From assembly GCA_024235835.1 (NCBI GenBank), contig JACKLQ010000002.1, positions 744,001-808,000 on the forward strand: DNA of 64,000 bases, given 5' to 3'. The translations under genes and the position numbers were made by a program. This document shows, in pieces, positions 50,807 through 61,811 of the stretch. This stretch comes from Thiobacillus sp. GTDB lineage: Bacteria; Pseudomonadota; Gammaproteobacteria; Burkholderiales; Thiobacillaceae. Positions within the stretch are counted from its first letter, which is position 1. Each line of letters starts with the position of its first letter. The notes beneath the pieces are model-generated. The model did no database searches, was not told where the DNA came from, and was given only the letters and a program-made list of their open reading frames with translations.

Positions 50807-52924
50807 ATGGCGACAGATAGGAAGTCAGTAAAAAGGAAATCGACCCAAGGCAATGTCTTCACGCGCCTGGCCGAGCGTATCGGGCCTGGCGTAAGTGCCA
50901 CCATGGCCCGTCTGGGCACGGTGGACCCGGACCGTGTGCCCTTGCTGAACCGTTTGTCCCAGGACCAGCGCCAGCCCGCGCTGGTGGCGGTGTTGCTGGT
51001 GTCCGTGCTGCTGGCCGCCGCCTTCCTGGTCTGGAACATCATCCAGGTGGGCAACCGCGCCGAGTACATCGAGATCTCCACCCGCTTGCAGATGCTGTCA
51101 CAGCGCTACACCAAGACCGCCCAGCAGGCGGTGCTGGGCAACGCCAAGGCCTTCGCCCAGCTGGATGAGGCGCGCCAGGCCTTTGCCGATGGCCTCAATA
51201 CCCTCATCTCGGGCGGTGCAAGCGTTCCCGCTTCCCCCGGTGCACTGCAGGACGATCTGGCGACCCTGAAAAAACGCTGGGACACCTCGAAGAAGGATAT
51301 CGAGGCCCTGAGCGGTCAGCAGAAAACCCTGGTGAGCCTGGGCAGGGCCCTGGCGGAGATCAACCAGCGCAACACCGAGTTGCTGGATCTGACGGAACAG
51401 GTGGCGGCCCTGCTGCCCAACGGTTCCAGGCAATGGGCCTTCGCCAACCAGCAGTCCCTGTGGACCCAGCGCATGGCCAAGAACGCCAACGCGCTGCTTT
51501 CCTCCGACGTGATCAACCCGGAAACGGCCTTCCAGCTGGCCCAGGACGCCCGCACCTTCCGAGATGTGCTGGATGGCCTGCTCAAGGGCAGCGATTCACT
51601 GGGTTTGGGCGCGGTGGCGGACGCCAATGCCCGCGACAAGGTCCTGGAGTTGCAGGAAGTATTCGCCGGCTTCGAGTCCCAGGTGAACAACGTGCTGAAG
51701 AACATGGCCCCCCTGGTGGAGGCCAAGCGGGCCGCCCGGGAACTGTTCGACGAATCCGACCAACTGCTGGCCATGACCTACGCCCTTACCCAGCGCTACC
51801 AGGCCACTGGGACCGGCATCACCTTGCTGTTCGCTGTCGTCTTCGCCCTGATCGCCCTGACGGCCATGCTGGCCCTGGCCATGCTCAACGTGCAGGAGGC
51901 CCAGCGCCGCGCCCAGGAGGCCGCCGAGGAAAACCGCCGCAACCAGGACGCCATCCTGCGGCTGCTGAACGAAATGGGTGACCTGGCCGAGGGCGACCTG
52001 ACGGTGCAGGCCACGGTGACGGAGGACATCACCGGTGCCATCGCCGACTCGGTGAACTTCGCCATCGAGGAGTTGCGCATGCTGGTGCAGGGCATCAACC
52101 GCGCGGCGGAACAGGTGGCGGGGTCTTCCAGCGATGCCCGGGGCAACGCCGAAGAACTGCTCAAGGCCTCGGATGTCCAGGCCAGGCAGATCGCCGAAAC
52201 CACCCAGGCGGTGAACCAGATGTCCCGCTCCATCGTGCAGGTGTCCGAGAACGCCGCCGAATCCACTGCCGTGGCGGAACAATCCCTCGTCACCGCCCGT
52301 CGGGGCGGTGACGCTGTTCGGGACGCCATCGCCGGCATGAACGTCATCCGCGACCAGATCCAGGAGACCTCCAAGCGAATCAAGCGCCTGGGCGAGTCCT
52401 CCCAGGAGATCGGCGAGATCGTGGACCTGATCTCCGACATTACGGAGCAGACCAATGTGCTGGCCCTGAACGCGGCTATCCAGGCGGCGGCGGCCGGCGA
52501 AGCGGGCCGGGGCTTCAGCGTCGTGGCGGAGGAAGTGCAGCGCCTGGCGGAACGCTCCGCCCAGGCCACGCGCCGCATCGGCGCCATCGTCAAGACCATC
52601 CAGAGCGACACCCAGGATGCGGTGAACGCCATGGAGGCCTCCACCCAGGGCGTGGTCCAGGGTGCGGCCCGGTCCGATGCCGTGGGCGTCTCCCTGGCGG
52701 AGATCGAGTCGGTGTCGGACCAGTTGGCCCGCCTCATCCAGAACATTTCCGATGCCACCCGCAGCCAGGCCCGCACCGCCGAGCAGGTGATGATGACCAT
52801 GCAACAGATCCTGGACGTGACCGAACAGGCCACAGACCGTACACGTCGCAGCGTGGAATCCGTGACTCAGCTGGCCATGCTGTCGGACGAGCTGAAGGTT
52901 TCCGTATCCGGCTTCAAGCTTTGA
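50807..52924 (+). CDS. pilJ: PilJ, methyl-accepting chemoreceptor for type IV pili
   Basis: The 705-residue protein has two membrane helices ([20 protein letters not shown] near residue 60; [20 protein letters not shown] near 345) flanking a periplasmic PilJ domain, then a HAMP-like segment ([19 protein letters not shown]) and a methyl-accepting domain. The signalling tip reads [20 protein letters not shown] and [21 protein letters not shown] precedes the ATG. Confidence 0.95.
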   Translation: MATDRKSVKRKSTQGNVFTRLAERIGPGVSATMARLGTVDPDRVPLLNRLSQDQRQPALVAVLLVSVLLAAAFLVWNIIQVGNRAEYIEISTRLQMLSQRYTKTAQQAVLGNAKAFAQLDEARQAFADGLNTLISGGASVPASPGALQDDLATLKKRWDTSKKDIEALSGQQKTLVSLGRALAEINQRNTELLDLTEQVAALLPNGSRQWAFANQQSLWTQRMAKNANALLSSDVINPETAFQLAQDARTFRDVLDGLLKGSDSLGLGAVADANARDKVLELQEVFAGFESQVNNVLKNMAPLVEAKRAARELFDESDQLLAMTYALTQRYQATGTGITLLFAVVFALIALTAMLALAMLNVQEAQRRAQEAAEENRRNQDAILRLLNEMGDLAEGDLTVQATVTEDITGAIADSVNFAIEELRMLVQGINRAAEQVAGSSSDARGNAEELLKASDVQARQIAETTQAVNQMSRSIVQVSENAAESTAVAEQSLVTARRGGDAVRDAIAGMNVIRDQIQETSKRIKRLGESSQEIGEIVDLISDITEQTNVLALNAAIQAAAAGEAGRGFSVVAEEVQRLAERSAQATRRIGAIVKTIQSDTQDAVNAMEASTQGVVQGAARSDAVGVSLAEIESVSDQLARLIQNISDATRSQARTAEQVMMTMQQILDVTEQATDRTRRSVESVTQLAMLSDELKVSVSGFKL

Positions 52925-52961
52925 GGCGAGGAACGGAATCCATCCACATGGGGAATCAGCA

Positions 52962-55900
52962 ATGAACATGCAGCTGGATGACTTCGACATCGGCCCCCTG
53001 ACCTGGGTGAAGCCGGAGTTGGACAACGCCCTCCTGGCGGCCCTGGAGGCCCTGGGCGGGTGGAATGGCGAGGACACCAATCCTCTCAAGGCCGCCGCCG
53101 CCCATTTGCACCAGGTCTACGGCGCCCTGCAGATCGTGGACCTGCGCGGAGTTTCCTTGCTCACCGCGGCCACGGAGCAATTGCTGGAGGAGATGACCAA
53201 GCAGCCGCCCTTGCGTACCCAGGCTTCCCTGGACGCGGCCCTGGCGGGCATCGATGGCATCAAGGGCTATCTGGACGGGCTCATGGCGGGCGCACCCCCC
53301 GCCGAAATCAAGCTGACGCCTGTCTATCGGGCTGTGGTGTCGCAACGGGGCGGAGACGCGCCGCCTCCAAGCGAGCTGTTTTTCCCCAATACCGATGCAA
53401 GACCGCCCAAACGGGCCGCCGAACCCTTGCTGGACGATACGGCCCGGGCCTCTACCCTCCGCGCAGTGCGGGCCAGCTACCAGCGTGGCCTGCTGCAGCT
53501 GTTGCAGAACAAGGACCCCCTGGCTGGTCTGAACGCAATGGAGCTGGCGGTGCGCAAGGTGGAGGAACTGGCGCCCGGGGCGACCCAATACGGTTTCTGG
53601 TGGTCCGCGGTGGGTCTCATCGATGCCATGCGTCGGGAAGCCGTGCCCGCGGATATTTGGCTCAAGCGCCTGTGTGGGCGCATCGATCTGCAGATGCGCC
53701 GTCTGATGGAAGGTTCCCGCCAGTTGGCGGAGCGCCTTTTCAACGACGTGCTCTACTACGTGGCCCAGGATCCGGTGCCCAGCGGCCGCACGGCCGAGGT
53801 GAACGACCTCTATCAGCTGCGCCGCTATTTCCCGTCCATCTCCTCCGGGCTGCCGGAAGAGATGTTGCCATTCATCGCCAGCCTCAAGGACAACCTGAAC
53901 AGCGCCAAGGACCACTGGATACGATACTGCGGCGGCCGGGCGGACAGCCTTGAAGCCTTCCAGGATTCGGCCACCGGCCTGTTCGAAGCGGCGGTGCGCC
54001 TGCCGAACCAGGCCATGAAGGACCTGACCCGCATTGTCCAGGCCGTGGCCAAGCGCATGCCCGGGGTGGGTGATGCCAGCCACAACGAAGCCCTGCAGGT
54101 GGAGATGGCCACCGCCCTGCTGCTGGGCCTGAACGCGGCAGACCATTTCGAGTCCCTGGGAGAGGAGTTCAAACTCCAGGCCGAAGCCCAGGCCATGCGG
54201 GTCCAGGCGGCCATCGACCCCACCTTCAAGACCGAGAACATCCCTCATGTGGACCTGCTGGACGAGTTCTCCAAGGCGGCCCAGGAAAAGTTGTTGCTGG
54301 CCCAGGTCAACCACGAGATCCAGGCCAACCTGCACCTGGTGGAAGAGATACTGGACAAGTTCTTCCGCAACGAGCAGGAACGGGGTGCGCTGCCCAAGGT
54401 GCCAGTCCTCCTCAAGCAGATCCAGGGCGCTCTCAACATCCTGCAACTGGACGTGGCCAGCGCCCTGGTGGCGGAGGCCATCACCCGCATCGGCCACTTC
54501 GACGAGATGGACGTTCAGGTTCCGCCCGCGAACCTGAACTGGGTGGCCGAGGCCCTCTCCACCCTGGGTCTCTACGTGGATGCCTTGCGCTACGGCCGGA
54601 ATGATCCCGCGGAAATGAAGCGGCTCCTGGCCACGCCCGAGGCCAAGCCCCAGCCCAAGGAACTCTCGGTGGAGGCCCAGGCCCGTGCCGAGACCCAGCG
54701 CTTGGCGGAGGCCGTGAACCAGTGGCTGGCCGTAGGCGGAAGCGAGGCAGCCAAGTCCCAGCTCAAGGCAGACCTGGCCGCCCTGATGCGGGACGCGGAA
54801 CTGGTGGGGGACGGCAACCTGCGTGACCAGGCCGAGAGCCTCAGGCAGGCCCTGGAAGGCACAGCGGAGCAGGCTGGCGCGGCCGCAGCCGCCATGGCCA
54901 AGGCCAAGGTGGCTCCCAGCGCCGAAATCCAGCGCCTGGCACAGGCCTCCAGCGACGTGGTGGACCGGGAACTGATGGAGACCTACATCGAGGAGGCCAA
55001 CGAGGTGCTGTCCACCATCGCCGTGCAGGTCTCGCGTCTCCATGTCAGCCCCTACGACCACGAGGCCTTCGCCGTGGTCAGGCGCGGATTCCACACACTC
55101 AAGGGCAGTGGCCGCATGGTGGGGCTCACCGACCTGGCGGAACCCGCCTGGGAAGTGGAACAGACCCTGAATCTCTGGCTGCGCGACGAGCGCACGCCCA
55201 CCCCGGGCCTGCTGGCCTTTCTGGAAGAGGCCGGCAACGCATTCCAGGTCTGGGTGATGGAACTGGAAGAGCAAGGACAGGCCCAGGTGGAGTCCGGCCA
55301 CCTGGTGGAGCATGCCAGGCTCCTTCGTGGAGAGGGTGTGCCGCAAGCCCCGGATATCGAGGCAGACCCACCCCCAAAGCCTGATGCCGGCGCGCCGGCG
55401 GATTCTTCCGCGGCCGCCGGCGAGCGCGAAATCCCCAGGAGTGAAGCCATGGTCGAGCAGGACGTGGACCTGGACGGGCATGTGCTGCCCGCCGAACTTT
55501 TCGAGATATACACCGAAGAAGCTGCCCAACGGCTCCAGGACATGGCCATCGCCCTGGCAGAGATGTCCCGGGCACCTCGCCCCGCCCCCTGGGAGGCTTT
55601 CATCCGGGGTGCCCATACCCTGGCGGGTATCTCCCGCACCACGGGCCTGACGCCCCTGGCCGAGGCGGCCCATGCGGTGGAAATCTGGAGTGGCGGCTGG
55701 CCGGACAAGACCCGGGTGCTGCCGCCGGAAGTGGTGGCTGGCCTTGAAAATGTGCTGAATGAACTCTCGGGCGCTTACGAGCAAGTCCGTGCACGGCATT
55801 TTCCCTCCTCCCTGGCCCACGTGGAGCAGATGTTGGCGGAATTGCAGGCCCCTGCCGCCGTGCGTTCAACTCAGACTGGGCCTGCCGCAGAGGAAGCCCC

Positions 55901-58900
55901 GGTGGAGGTGCCTGTCGCACCTTCCCCCATGCCTGTCCCAGACATGCCCGAGGTATCTTCAGTCCGGGACGAACTGGACGAACAACTACTACCGGTCTTC
56001 CTGGAAGAGGCGGAAGAGTTGCTGCCCCGCATAGGCGAGGCCCTCCGCCATTGGCGTGCCCAGCCGGACGATGAAGGATTGGCGGACGATCTGAAGCGCG
56101 TGCTGCACACCCTCAAGGGTTCGGCCCGCATGGCCGGCGTCATGAGCCTGGGAGAGCGGGTCCACGGCATGGAAACCCAAGTCATGGAACAGTCGGGCGA
56201 CGGCCCCCTGGACGGCTTGCTGGATTCTCTGGAAGAGGTGTTCGACCAGGTCTATGACATGGTGGAGCGCCTCAAGTCCGGCCTGGAGGCGTGGACTGCC
56301 GAGGCTGTTCCAGTTCCCCGGGGTTCTGGGGATGCGGACGTGCCTGGCCCGCTATCGCGGGAGGTCGAACCCGAGGAAACGGAATCGGCAGGGGAAGAAG
56401 CGGCCATTCAGGTTTCACCTCCACTGCCCGCGCCCGAGCCACCGCCCCCGTTGCGGGATGAAATCGAAGCCCAGTTGCTGCCCATCTTTCTTGAAGAGGC
56501 TGACGAGCTGCTGCCGCGCATCGGTGAGGCCCTGCGCCACTGGCGCGCCCAGCCGGTGGGCGGCGCAGCCGGCGATGACCTCAAGCGCGTCCTGCACACG
56601 CTCAAGGGCTCGGCCCGCATGGCCGGGGCCATGCGCCTGGGCGAGCAGGTGCACGGCATGGAAAGCCGGGTCATGGAGCATGCGGACGGGATAGCCACGT
56701 CCACCTACCTGGACGGCCTGGAAGGGGAATACGACCAGATCTACGACATGGTGGAGCACCTGCGGGGCGGTCCCCAGTTGCCGGAGTCTGGTGAGCCCTT
56801 GGTACACCACGCCTGGCAGGCCGAGGCGCGGGCCATGACCCCGGAGGCCATCGCCGCCCAGGAGGCGGAGATGGCGCGGGAGGTCAGGGCGGTGCTGGAC
56901 CATATGCCGCCTGTTTCCACGGCGGCCAAGGCGCCGGTGGCCGAGGAATTGCCTCCTGCCCGGGACGAGATCGACGAGCAATTGCTGCCGGTCTTCCTGG
57001 AAGAGGCCGACGAACTTCTGCCTCGAATAGGGGAGGCACTGCGCGACTGGCGGGCCCAGCCGGATAGTGCCGGCGCGGGGGATGCCCTCAAGCGGGTGTT
57101 GCACACCCTCAAGGGCTCAGCCCGCATGGCTGGTGCCATGACTCTCGGCGAGAAGATCCACGGCATGGAAACCCAGGTCCTGGGAGCGTCGGGTGGGACC
57201 GTCGAGGCCGCACTGCTTGATCACCTGGAAGGAGCGTACGACCAGATCCACGATGTGGTGGAGGGCCTCAGGACGGGCACGGCGGTAACACCTGCGGTAT
57301 CCACCGCGCCCCAGGCGGAAGCCCAGCGGGCCGCCCCCGTCCCAACCCCCGCAGCCCAGCCTGCCCCGGCTGCCGCTAAGGCCAGCCTGGAGGAGGACCT
57401 GCGCCTGCGCCAGGCCCTGCGCCTGAAGTCCGACGTGCTGGACACCCTGCTCAACGAGGCGGGGGAAGTGGCCATCGCCCGGGCGCGGATCGAGAACGTG
57501 CTGAAGGGCTACCGGCAGACGGCCCAGGAGCTGGCCGCCAACGTGGAGCGCCTGCGCGCCCAGTTGCGGGAACTGGAGATCCAGGCCGAGACCCAGATGC
57601 ATTCCCGCCTGTCCCAGATGGAGGCCAACCAGTTCGATCCCCTGGAGTTCGACCGTTTTTCCCGTCTCCAGGAACTGACCCGGCAACTGGCGGAAAGCGT
57701 GAACGACGTATCCACCGCCCAGGACAACCTGCTGGCGGGCCTGAACGAGGCGGATACCGCCCTCATCCAGCAGGGGCGCATGGCCCGCACCCTGCAGCAG
57801 GAACTCATGCACATGCGCATGGTGCCCCTGAATACCCTGGGTGAACGGCTTTACCGCATCGTGCGCCAGTCGGCCAAGGAAACCGGCCGCCGGGCCCAGC
57901 TGGAATTGGAGGGTGGCCAGACCGAGCTGGACCGGGTGGTGCTGGACAAGATCGCCGCTCCCCTGGAGCACCTGGTGCGCAACGCCGTTGCCCACGGTGT
58001 GGAGCCCCCCTCGGTGCGTGCGGCCGCAGGCAAGCAGGACTACGGCGAAATCCGCCTGGCTGCGCGCCAGGAGGGTAACGAGATCGTGCTCACCCTGTCC
58101 GACGACGGCGGCGGGGTGAACGCGGAGGCGGTGCGTGCACGGGCCGTGGAGCACGGCTGGCTGGCCCAGGACCAGGCCATCACGCCGGACCAGGTGGAGG
58201 CATTCCTGTTCCGTTCCGGCTTCTCCACTGCCCAGGTGGTGACTGAACTGGCCGGTCGGGGCGTGGGCCTGGACGTGGTAAAGAACGAGATCGCCGGCAT
58301 CGGCGGCCGGGTGCGCATGGAAAGCACGCCCGGCCAGGGCACCCGCTTCACCATCCGCCTGCCGCTGACCCTGGCCCTGACCCAGGTGGTGCTGGCTGGG
58401 GCCGGCGACCAGACCTGGGCCCTGCCCGCCAACCTGGTCACCATGGTGAAGGAGGTGAAGGCGGACGAAGTGCACAGACTGCACGAGCGGGGTTACCTTG
58501 AGCTGGATGCCGAGCTCTACCCCCTGCGCACCCTGGCGGAACTGGTGGAGCGCAAGCCTCAGCCCGGGGAGGGCAAGACACGCACGGTGCTGCTGCTCAA
58601 GGCGGGCGAATCCCGCCTGGCCCTGCGCATCGATGCCCTGGAAGGCAACCTGGAAGCCGTGGTGAAGCCCATCGGGCCCCAACTGGCCCGGATTTCCGGC
58701 ATCAGCGGCGCCACGGTGCTGGGCGACGGCCGCGTGGCCCTCATTCTGAACCCCTTCCTCCTGGCCGAGCGGGCCCCCCAGCTCACCGTGGAAGAGGAAG
58801 AGGCCGAAGGCGAGCAGGGCCCCCTGGTCATGGTGGTGGACGACTCCCTCACCGTGCGCAAGATCACCAGCCGCTTGCTGCTGCGGGAAGGCTACCGGGT

Positions 58901-59201
58901 CATCACCGCCAAGGACGGCGTGGAGGCCATGGAACTGCTGGAACACGAGTTGCCGGCGGTCATGCTGCTGGACATCGAGATGCCACGCATGGATGGCTTC
59001 GAGGTGACCCAGAGCGTTCGTGGCAATCCCCGGCTGGCCGGTTTGCCCATCATCATGATCACGTCCCGCACCGCGGAAAAGCACCGGGCCCACGCCCAGG
59101 AGCTGGGCGTGAATACCTATCTGGGCAAGCCGTTCCAGGAGGATGAACTGCTGGCGGAGATCGCAAGCCTGGCGGGTTCTGGAGTGATGAGCGAGGCCTG
59201 A
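52962..59201 (+). CDS. chpA: ChpA/PilL, giant CheA-type hybrid histidine kinase
   Basis: The 2079-residue protein begins with about 650 residues of helical FimL-like sequence. Five histidine phosphotransfer sites follow: HTLKGSGRMVG (His about 711), HTLAGISRTTG (885) and three near-identical HTLKGSARMAG modules (1049, 1212, 1381). Then come the dimerisation helices, HATPase (HLVRNAVAHGVE near 1669; LSDDGGGV; GRGVGLDVV), a CheW-like domain and a receiver (VMVVDDSLTVRKI near 1956; LLDIEMPRMDGFE). This is the kinase of the Pil-Chp system. Confidence 0.96.
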   Translation: MNMQLDDFDIGPLTWVKPELDNALLAALEALGGWNGEDTNPLKAAAAHLHQVYGALQIVDLRGVSLLTAATEQLLEEMTKQPPLRTQASLDAALAGIDGIKGYLDGLMAGAPPAEIKLTPVYRAVVSQRGGDAPPPSELFFPNTDARPPKRAAEPLLDDTARASTLRAVRASYQRGLLQLLQNKDPLAGLNAMELAVRKVEELAPGATQYGFWWSAVGLIDAMRREAVPADIWLKRLCGRIDLQMRRLMEGSRQLAERLFNDVLYYVAQDPVPSGRTAEVNDLYQLRRYFPSISSGLPEEMLPFIASLKDNLNSAKDHWIRYCGGRADSLEAFQDSATGLFEAAVRLPNQAMKDLTRIVQAVAKRMPGVGDASHNEALQVEMATALLLGLNAADHFESLGEEFKLQAEAQAMRVQAAIDPTFKTENIPHVDLLDEFSKAAQEKLLLAQVNHEIQANLHLVEEILDKFFRNEQERGALPKVPVLLKQIQGALNILQLDVASALVAEAITRIGHFDEMDVQVPPANLNWVAEALSTLGLYVDALRYGRNDPAEMKRLLATPEAKPQPKELSVEAQARAETQRLAEAVNQWLAVGGSEAAKSQLKADLAALMRDAELVGDGNLRDQAESLRQALEGTAEQAGAAAAAMAKAKVAPSAEIQRLAQASSDVVDRELMETYIEEANEVLSTIAVQVSRLHVSPYDHEAFAVVRRGFHTLKGSGRMVGLTDLAEPAWEVEQTLNLWLRDERTPTPGLLAFLEEAGNAFQVWVMELEEQGQAQVESGHLVEHARLLRGEGVPQAPDIEADPPPKPDAGAPADSSAAAGEREIPRSEAMVEQDVDLDGHVLPAELFEIYTEEAAQRLQDMAIALAEMSRAPRPAPWEAFIRGAHTLAGISRTTGLTPLAEAAHAVEIWSGGWPDKTRVLPPEVVAGLENVLNELSGAYEQVRARHFPSSLAHVEQMLAELQAPAAVRSTQTGPAAEEAPVEVPVAPSPMPVPDMPEVSSVRDELDEQLLPVFLEEAEELLPRIGEALRHWRAQPDDEGLADDLKRVLHTLKGSARMAGVMSLGERVHGMETQVMEQSGDGPLDGLLDSLEEVFDQVYDMVERLKSGLEAWTAEAVPVPRGSGDADVPGPLSREVEPEETESAGEEAAIQVSPPLPAPEPPPPLRDEIEAQLLPIFLEEADELLPRIGEALRHWRAQPVGGAAGDDLKRVLHTLKGSARMAGAMRLGEQVHGMESRVMEHADGIATSTYLDGLEGEYDQIYDMVEHLRGGPQLPESGEPLVHHAWQAEARAMTPEAIAAQEAEMAREVRAVLDHMPPVSTAAKAPVAEELPPARDEIDEQLLPVFLEEADELLPRIGEALRDWRAQPDSAGAGDALKRVLHTLKGSARMAGAMTLGEKIHGMETQVLGASGGTVEAALLDHLEGAYDQIHDVVEGLRTGTAVTPAVSTAPQAEAQRAAPVPTPAAQPAPAAAKASLEEDLRLRQALRLKSDVLDTLLNEAGEVAIARARIENVLKGYRQTAQELAANVERLRAQLRELEIQAETQMHSRLSQMEANQFDPLEFDRFSRLQELTRQLAESVNDVSTAQDNLLAGLNEADTALIQQGRMARTLQQELMHMRMVPLNTLGERLYRIVRQSAKETGRRAQLELEGGQTELDRVVLDKIAAPLEHLVRNAVAHGVEPPSVRAAAGKQDYGEIRLAARQEGNEIVLTLSDDGGGVNAEAVRARAVEHGWLAQDQAITPDQVEAFLFRSGFSTAQVVTELAGRGVGLDVVKNEIAGIGGRVRMESTPGQGTRFTIRLPLTLALTQVVLAGAGDQTWALPANLVTMVKEVKADEVHRLHERGYLELDAELYPLRTLAELVERKPQPGEGKTRTVLLLKAGESRLALRIDALEGNLEAVVKPIGPQLARISGISGATVLGDGRVALILNPFLLAERAPQLTVEEEEAEGEQGPLVMVVDDSLTVRKITSRLLLREGYRVITAKDGVEAMELLEHELPAVMLLDIEMPRMDGFEVTQSVRGNPRLAGLPIIMITSRTAEKHRAHAQELGVNTYLGKPFQEDELLAEIASLAGSGVMSEA

Positions 59202-59214
59202 AACAGGGGCTGGA

Positions 59215-60036
59215 TCATACGGTCCAATCCACCCAGCCGTTGTAGGCGGACAATAGCACCACGACGCCGAATACGATGCGATACCACGCGAAGCCGACGA
59301 AGGTGTGATTGGAGACGAAGCCCAGGAAGGCCTTTACTGCCACCATGGCGGCAAGGAAGGAGGCCACGAAGCCTACCGCGAATACCGGCAGGTCTCCCAT
59401 GTCCAGCAGGGACCAGTTTTTATAGAGGTCGTATACCGTGGCGGCCAGCATGGTGGGAATGGCCAGGAAAAATGAAAATTCCGTGGCTGCCTTGCGGGAC
59501 AGGCCAAACACCAGCCCTCCCATGATGGTGGCACCGGCCCGGGAGACGCCCGGGAACATGGCCATGGCCTGGGCAAACCCCACCTTCAGCGCCACTTTCC
59601 AGTCCATCTCGTCCACGCTTTGCAGGCGCGGGTGATAGGCCCGTTTCTCGATAAAGAGGATCACCAGACCGCCGACGATGAGGGCCCCCGCCACGGTCAG
59701 TGGGTTGAACAGATAGGCCTTGATGGTGCTGTGGAACATCACTCCCAGCACCGCCGCGGGCATGAAGGCCACCAGAAGGTGGCCGACGAATCGGCGCTGC
59801 ACCGGGTCGCTCTTCAGTCCGGTGGCCACCTGTTCGATACGCGCCCGGTAGTCCCAGCACACCGCCAGGATGGCGGCCAGCTGGATGACGATCTTGAATA
59901 CCTTGCTGCGCTCATCGGTGAAATCCAGCAGGCTGCCGACGATGATCAGGTGGCCGGTGCTGGAGATGGGCAGGAATTCGGTGAGGCCCTCGACGATGCC
60001 GAGTATGAGGGCCTTGAACAGCAGCATGGAATCCAC
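59215..60036 (-). CDS. uppP: Undecaprenyl-diphosphatase UppP (BacA)
   Basis: The 273-residue membrane protein has the two BacA signatures: [20 protein letters not shown] (residues 13-32) and [23 protein letters not shown] at 60036 gives the usual N-terminal length; an ATG three codons later is possible. It dephosphorylates undecaprenyl diphosphate to recycle the lipid carrier for peptidoglycan. Confidence 0.96.
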   Translation of the reverse strand: MDSMLLFKALILGIVEGLTEFLPISSTGHLIIVGSLLDFTDERSKVFKIVIQLAAILAVCWDYRARIEQVATGLKSDPVQRRFVGHLLVAFMPAAVLGVMFHSTIKAYLFNPLTVAGALIVGGLVILFIEKRAYHPRLQSVDEMDWKVALKVGFAQAMAMFPGVSRAGATIMGGLVFGLSRKAATEFSFFLAIPTMLAATVYDLYKNWSLLDMGDLPVFAVGFVASFLAAMVAVKAFLGFVSNHTFVGFAWYRIVFGVVVLLSAYNGWVDWTV

Positions 60037-60096
60037 GGGAAGATCTCAGGGAAATGGGGGCCGGGGGATTCTAACAGCGGCCCGCGAGAGGGTTTG

Positions 60097-60366
60097 TTAA
60101 GGCCTGGTTCGCAGCTCCAGGTTTGCCAGCCAGGCCAGGGCAGCTTCCCGGTTGTCGCCGCACATCTCCTCGGAAGCTTGCAGGCCGACGCAGAAGGCGG
60201 GTCGCTCCGGCCTGCCGAATACCCTGCACCGATTTTCGGCATCCAGGTTCACGCAGCGCATCCCTGCGGGTTTGCCGTCAGGCATGCCGGGCAGGGGGCT
60301 GGTGATGGAGGGGGCGATGCAGCAGGCGCCGCAACCGGGACGGCAATCGGACCTTGAGGTTTCCAT
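60097..60366 (-). CDS. YkgJ-family cysteine cluster protein
   Basis: The 89-residue protein has the CxxxCxxCC start ([10 protein letters not shown], residues 8-16) and later cysteines in MRCVNLD, NRCRVFG, AFCVGLQ and EMCGDN. This matches the YkgJ family, thought to bind zinc or an iron-sulfur cluster. The gene is a short unit between uppP and the Fic gene, separated by four bases from the latter. Confidence 0.9.
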   Translation of the reverse strand: METSRSDCRPGCGACCIAPSITSPLPGMPDGKPAGMRCVNLDAENRCRVFGRPERPAFCVGLQASEEMCGDNREAALAWLANLELRTRP

Positions 60367-60370
60367 GGGA

Positions 60371-61705
60371 TTATTTTTTCAGCTTGCGGTGAAGATCGTC
60401 CGGCACGGTGAATACCCAGCGGTTCCCCTGTTTGGATTCATGGAGCAGGCCCATGTCCACGAGGGCCAGCAAATCGCTGCGCGCTGTCGCGTAGGCAATG
60501 GCGTGGGAGGCGCGGTGGCTTTCCACCGTATAGATCGCGTCTTCATGTTTCAGCGCATGTCCCAGCAGGGCGATCTGGCGATGGTTGCAGCGCGCGCGCA
60601 ATTCCACGCTGCGCAGCAGTTTCTCCGTGGCACGCAGCTCATGGGATTTTTCCGCGAGATAGGTTTTCAGCGCATCGATGGCCTGATGGATGACGTCCAG
60701 CTGGTGCAGCAGGAAATAGGTGGTGTCGGCCCCGTCCGTCTCGGTGTGCAGGTAGGCGCGCGCGTACTGGCCGGGGGCCTGGCGCAGGATGTTGGAAATG
60801 GACAGGTATTCCATGAGCCAGTAGCCCTGCCGTGACATGGCCCAGTAGAACAGGGCCCGGGCCGTGCGTCCGTTGCCGTCCACGAAGGGGTGGTCGTAGC
60901 CCAGCATGAAATGCAGCAGGATGGCGCGCACCACCGGGTGAATGTAGGGCACGTCCTTCTCTGTGCCATTGGCGAAGGCGCAGAGCTTCTCCAGGCGTTC
61001 GGGCAAGTGGACGGCGGAGGGCGGGATATGCAACGTCTGGCCGTCACGAGGGTCCACGACGTGGATGTCATCGGCCTGACGCAAGCGGCCTGCGTCAGCC
61101 GGGTCATCCAGGGTATCCAGGGTGAGCATCCGGTGTAGTTCCAATACCGCGGCGGGCGTTAGCGCCTGGTCCTGGATGGCGCGGATATGCCGCATGGCCT
61201 GGTAGTTGTTGAAGATCATGCGTTCGCTCGTCGTGCGCGGACGCCGCCCTGCCCGCAGCATGTCCTCCGCCACCCGGCGGGTGGTGGAAGCACCTTCCAA
61301 CTGGCTGGAGGTGATGGCTTCCTCGATGAGGGAACTCACCAGATAACGGTCCCGGTCCTGGGGCGAGGCCACTGGGCCATCCATCAATATCTGGCCCGAT
61401 GCATCACGGTCAATGAAATGCAGGGCCTGGATGACGGGCGCCGGCATGGTGTAGATGAAGGGTTGCCCATTCTTGTCCTTAAGCGGCAAAGGCTGGGCTT
61501 GTACTTGACGGGCTATTTTTATGGCCAACCACCATTGTTCATGGGTAATGCCATGAGGCGGTGTGCGATGGCGCAGTTCGTCCCAATGTAGGTAACGCCC
61601 TTCGGGAAGGGCGGGTTGTGGCTGCGCGTGCCAAGCCGACAAGGCCTCCGGCGAAAGTGACTCGAACAGCTTGTTCAGGGGTGGTGGGGCAAGTGGCAGC
61701 TTCAT
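60371..61705 (-). CDS. Fic-domain protein with N-terminal inhibitory motif (class II)
   Basis: The 444-residue protein has the catalytic Fic motif [13 protein letters not shown] (near residue 270) complete with His, Asn and Arg. An upstream TSSQLEGA helix (near 133) fits the (S/T)xxxE(G/N) inhibitory motif, so it is self-inhibited class II. A winged-helix-like C-terminus ([20 protein letters not shown]) suggests DNA or regulatory binding. Predicted AMP transferase on unknown targets. No Shine-Dalgarno is visible and TTGATA repeats lie immediately upstream. Confidence 0.92.
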   Translation of the reverse strand: MKLPLAPPPLNKLFESLSPEALSAWHAQPQPALPEGRYLHWDELRHRTPPHGITHEQWWLAIKIARQVQAQPLPLKDKNGQPFIYTMPAPVIQALHFIDRDASGQILMDGPVASPQDRDRYLVSSLIEEAITSSQLEGASTTRRVAEDMLRAGRRPRTTSERMIFNNYQAMRHIRAIQDQALTPAAVLELHRMLTLDTLDDPADAGRLRQADDIHVVDPRDGQTLHIPPSAVHLPERLEKLCAFANGTEKDVPYIHPVVRAILLHFMLGYDHPFVDGNGRTARALFYWAMSRQGYWLMEYLSISNILRQAPGQYARAYLHTETDGADTTYFLLHQLDVIHQAIDALKTYLAEKSHELRATEKLLRSVELRARCNHRQIALLGHALKHEDAIYTVESHRASHAIAYATARSDLLALVDMGLLHESKQGNRWVFTVPDDLHRKLKK

Positions 61706-61710
61706 CTAAC

Positions 61711-61796
61711 TATCAAAAAAATAGTAATTGATAGTTATTGATAGTACATGGCGGCCGGATTTCTATCAATTTGATATAAATTGATATGTTTTGATA
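61711..61796. promoter_or_regulatory. Cluster of seven TTGATA repeats upstream of the Fic gene
   Basis: The hexamer TTGATA or its complement TATCAA occurs at 61711, 61728, 61738, 61764, 61771, 61781 and 61791, several with ten-base periodicity and one pair arranged as TATCAATTTGATA. The 86-bp stretch is very AT-rich compared with its surroundings. It is a likely operator, possibly bound by the Fic protein's own C-terminal winged helix. Confidence 0.7.
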
Positions 61797-61811
61797 GAGA
61801 AATCCCGTGGG

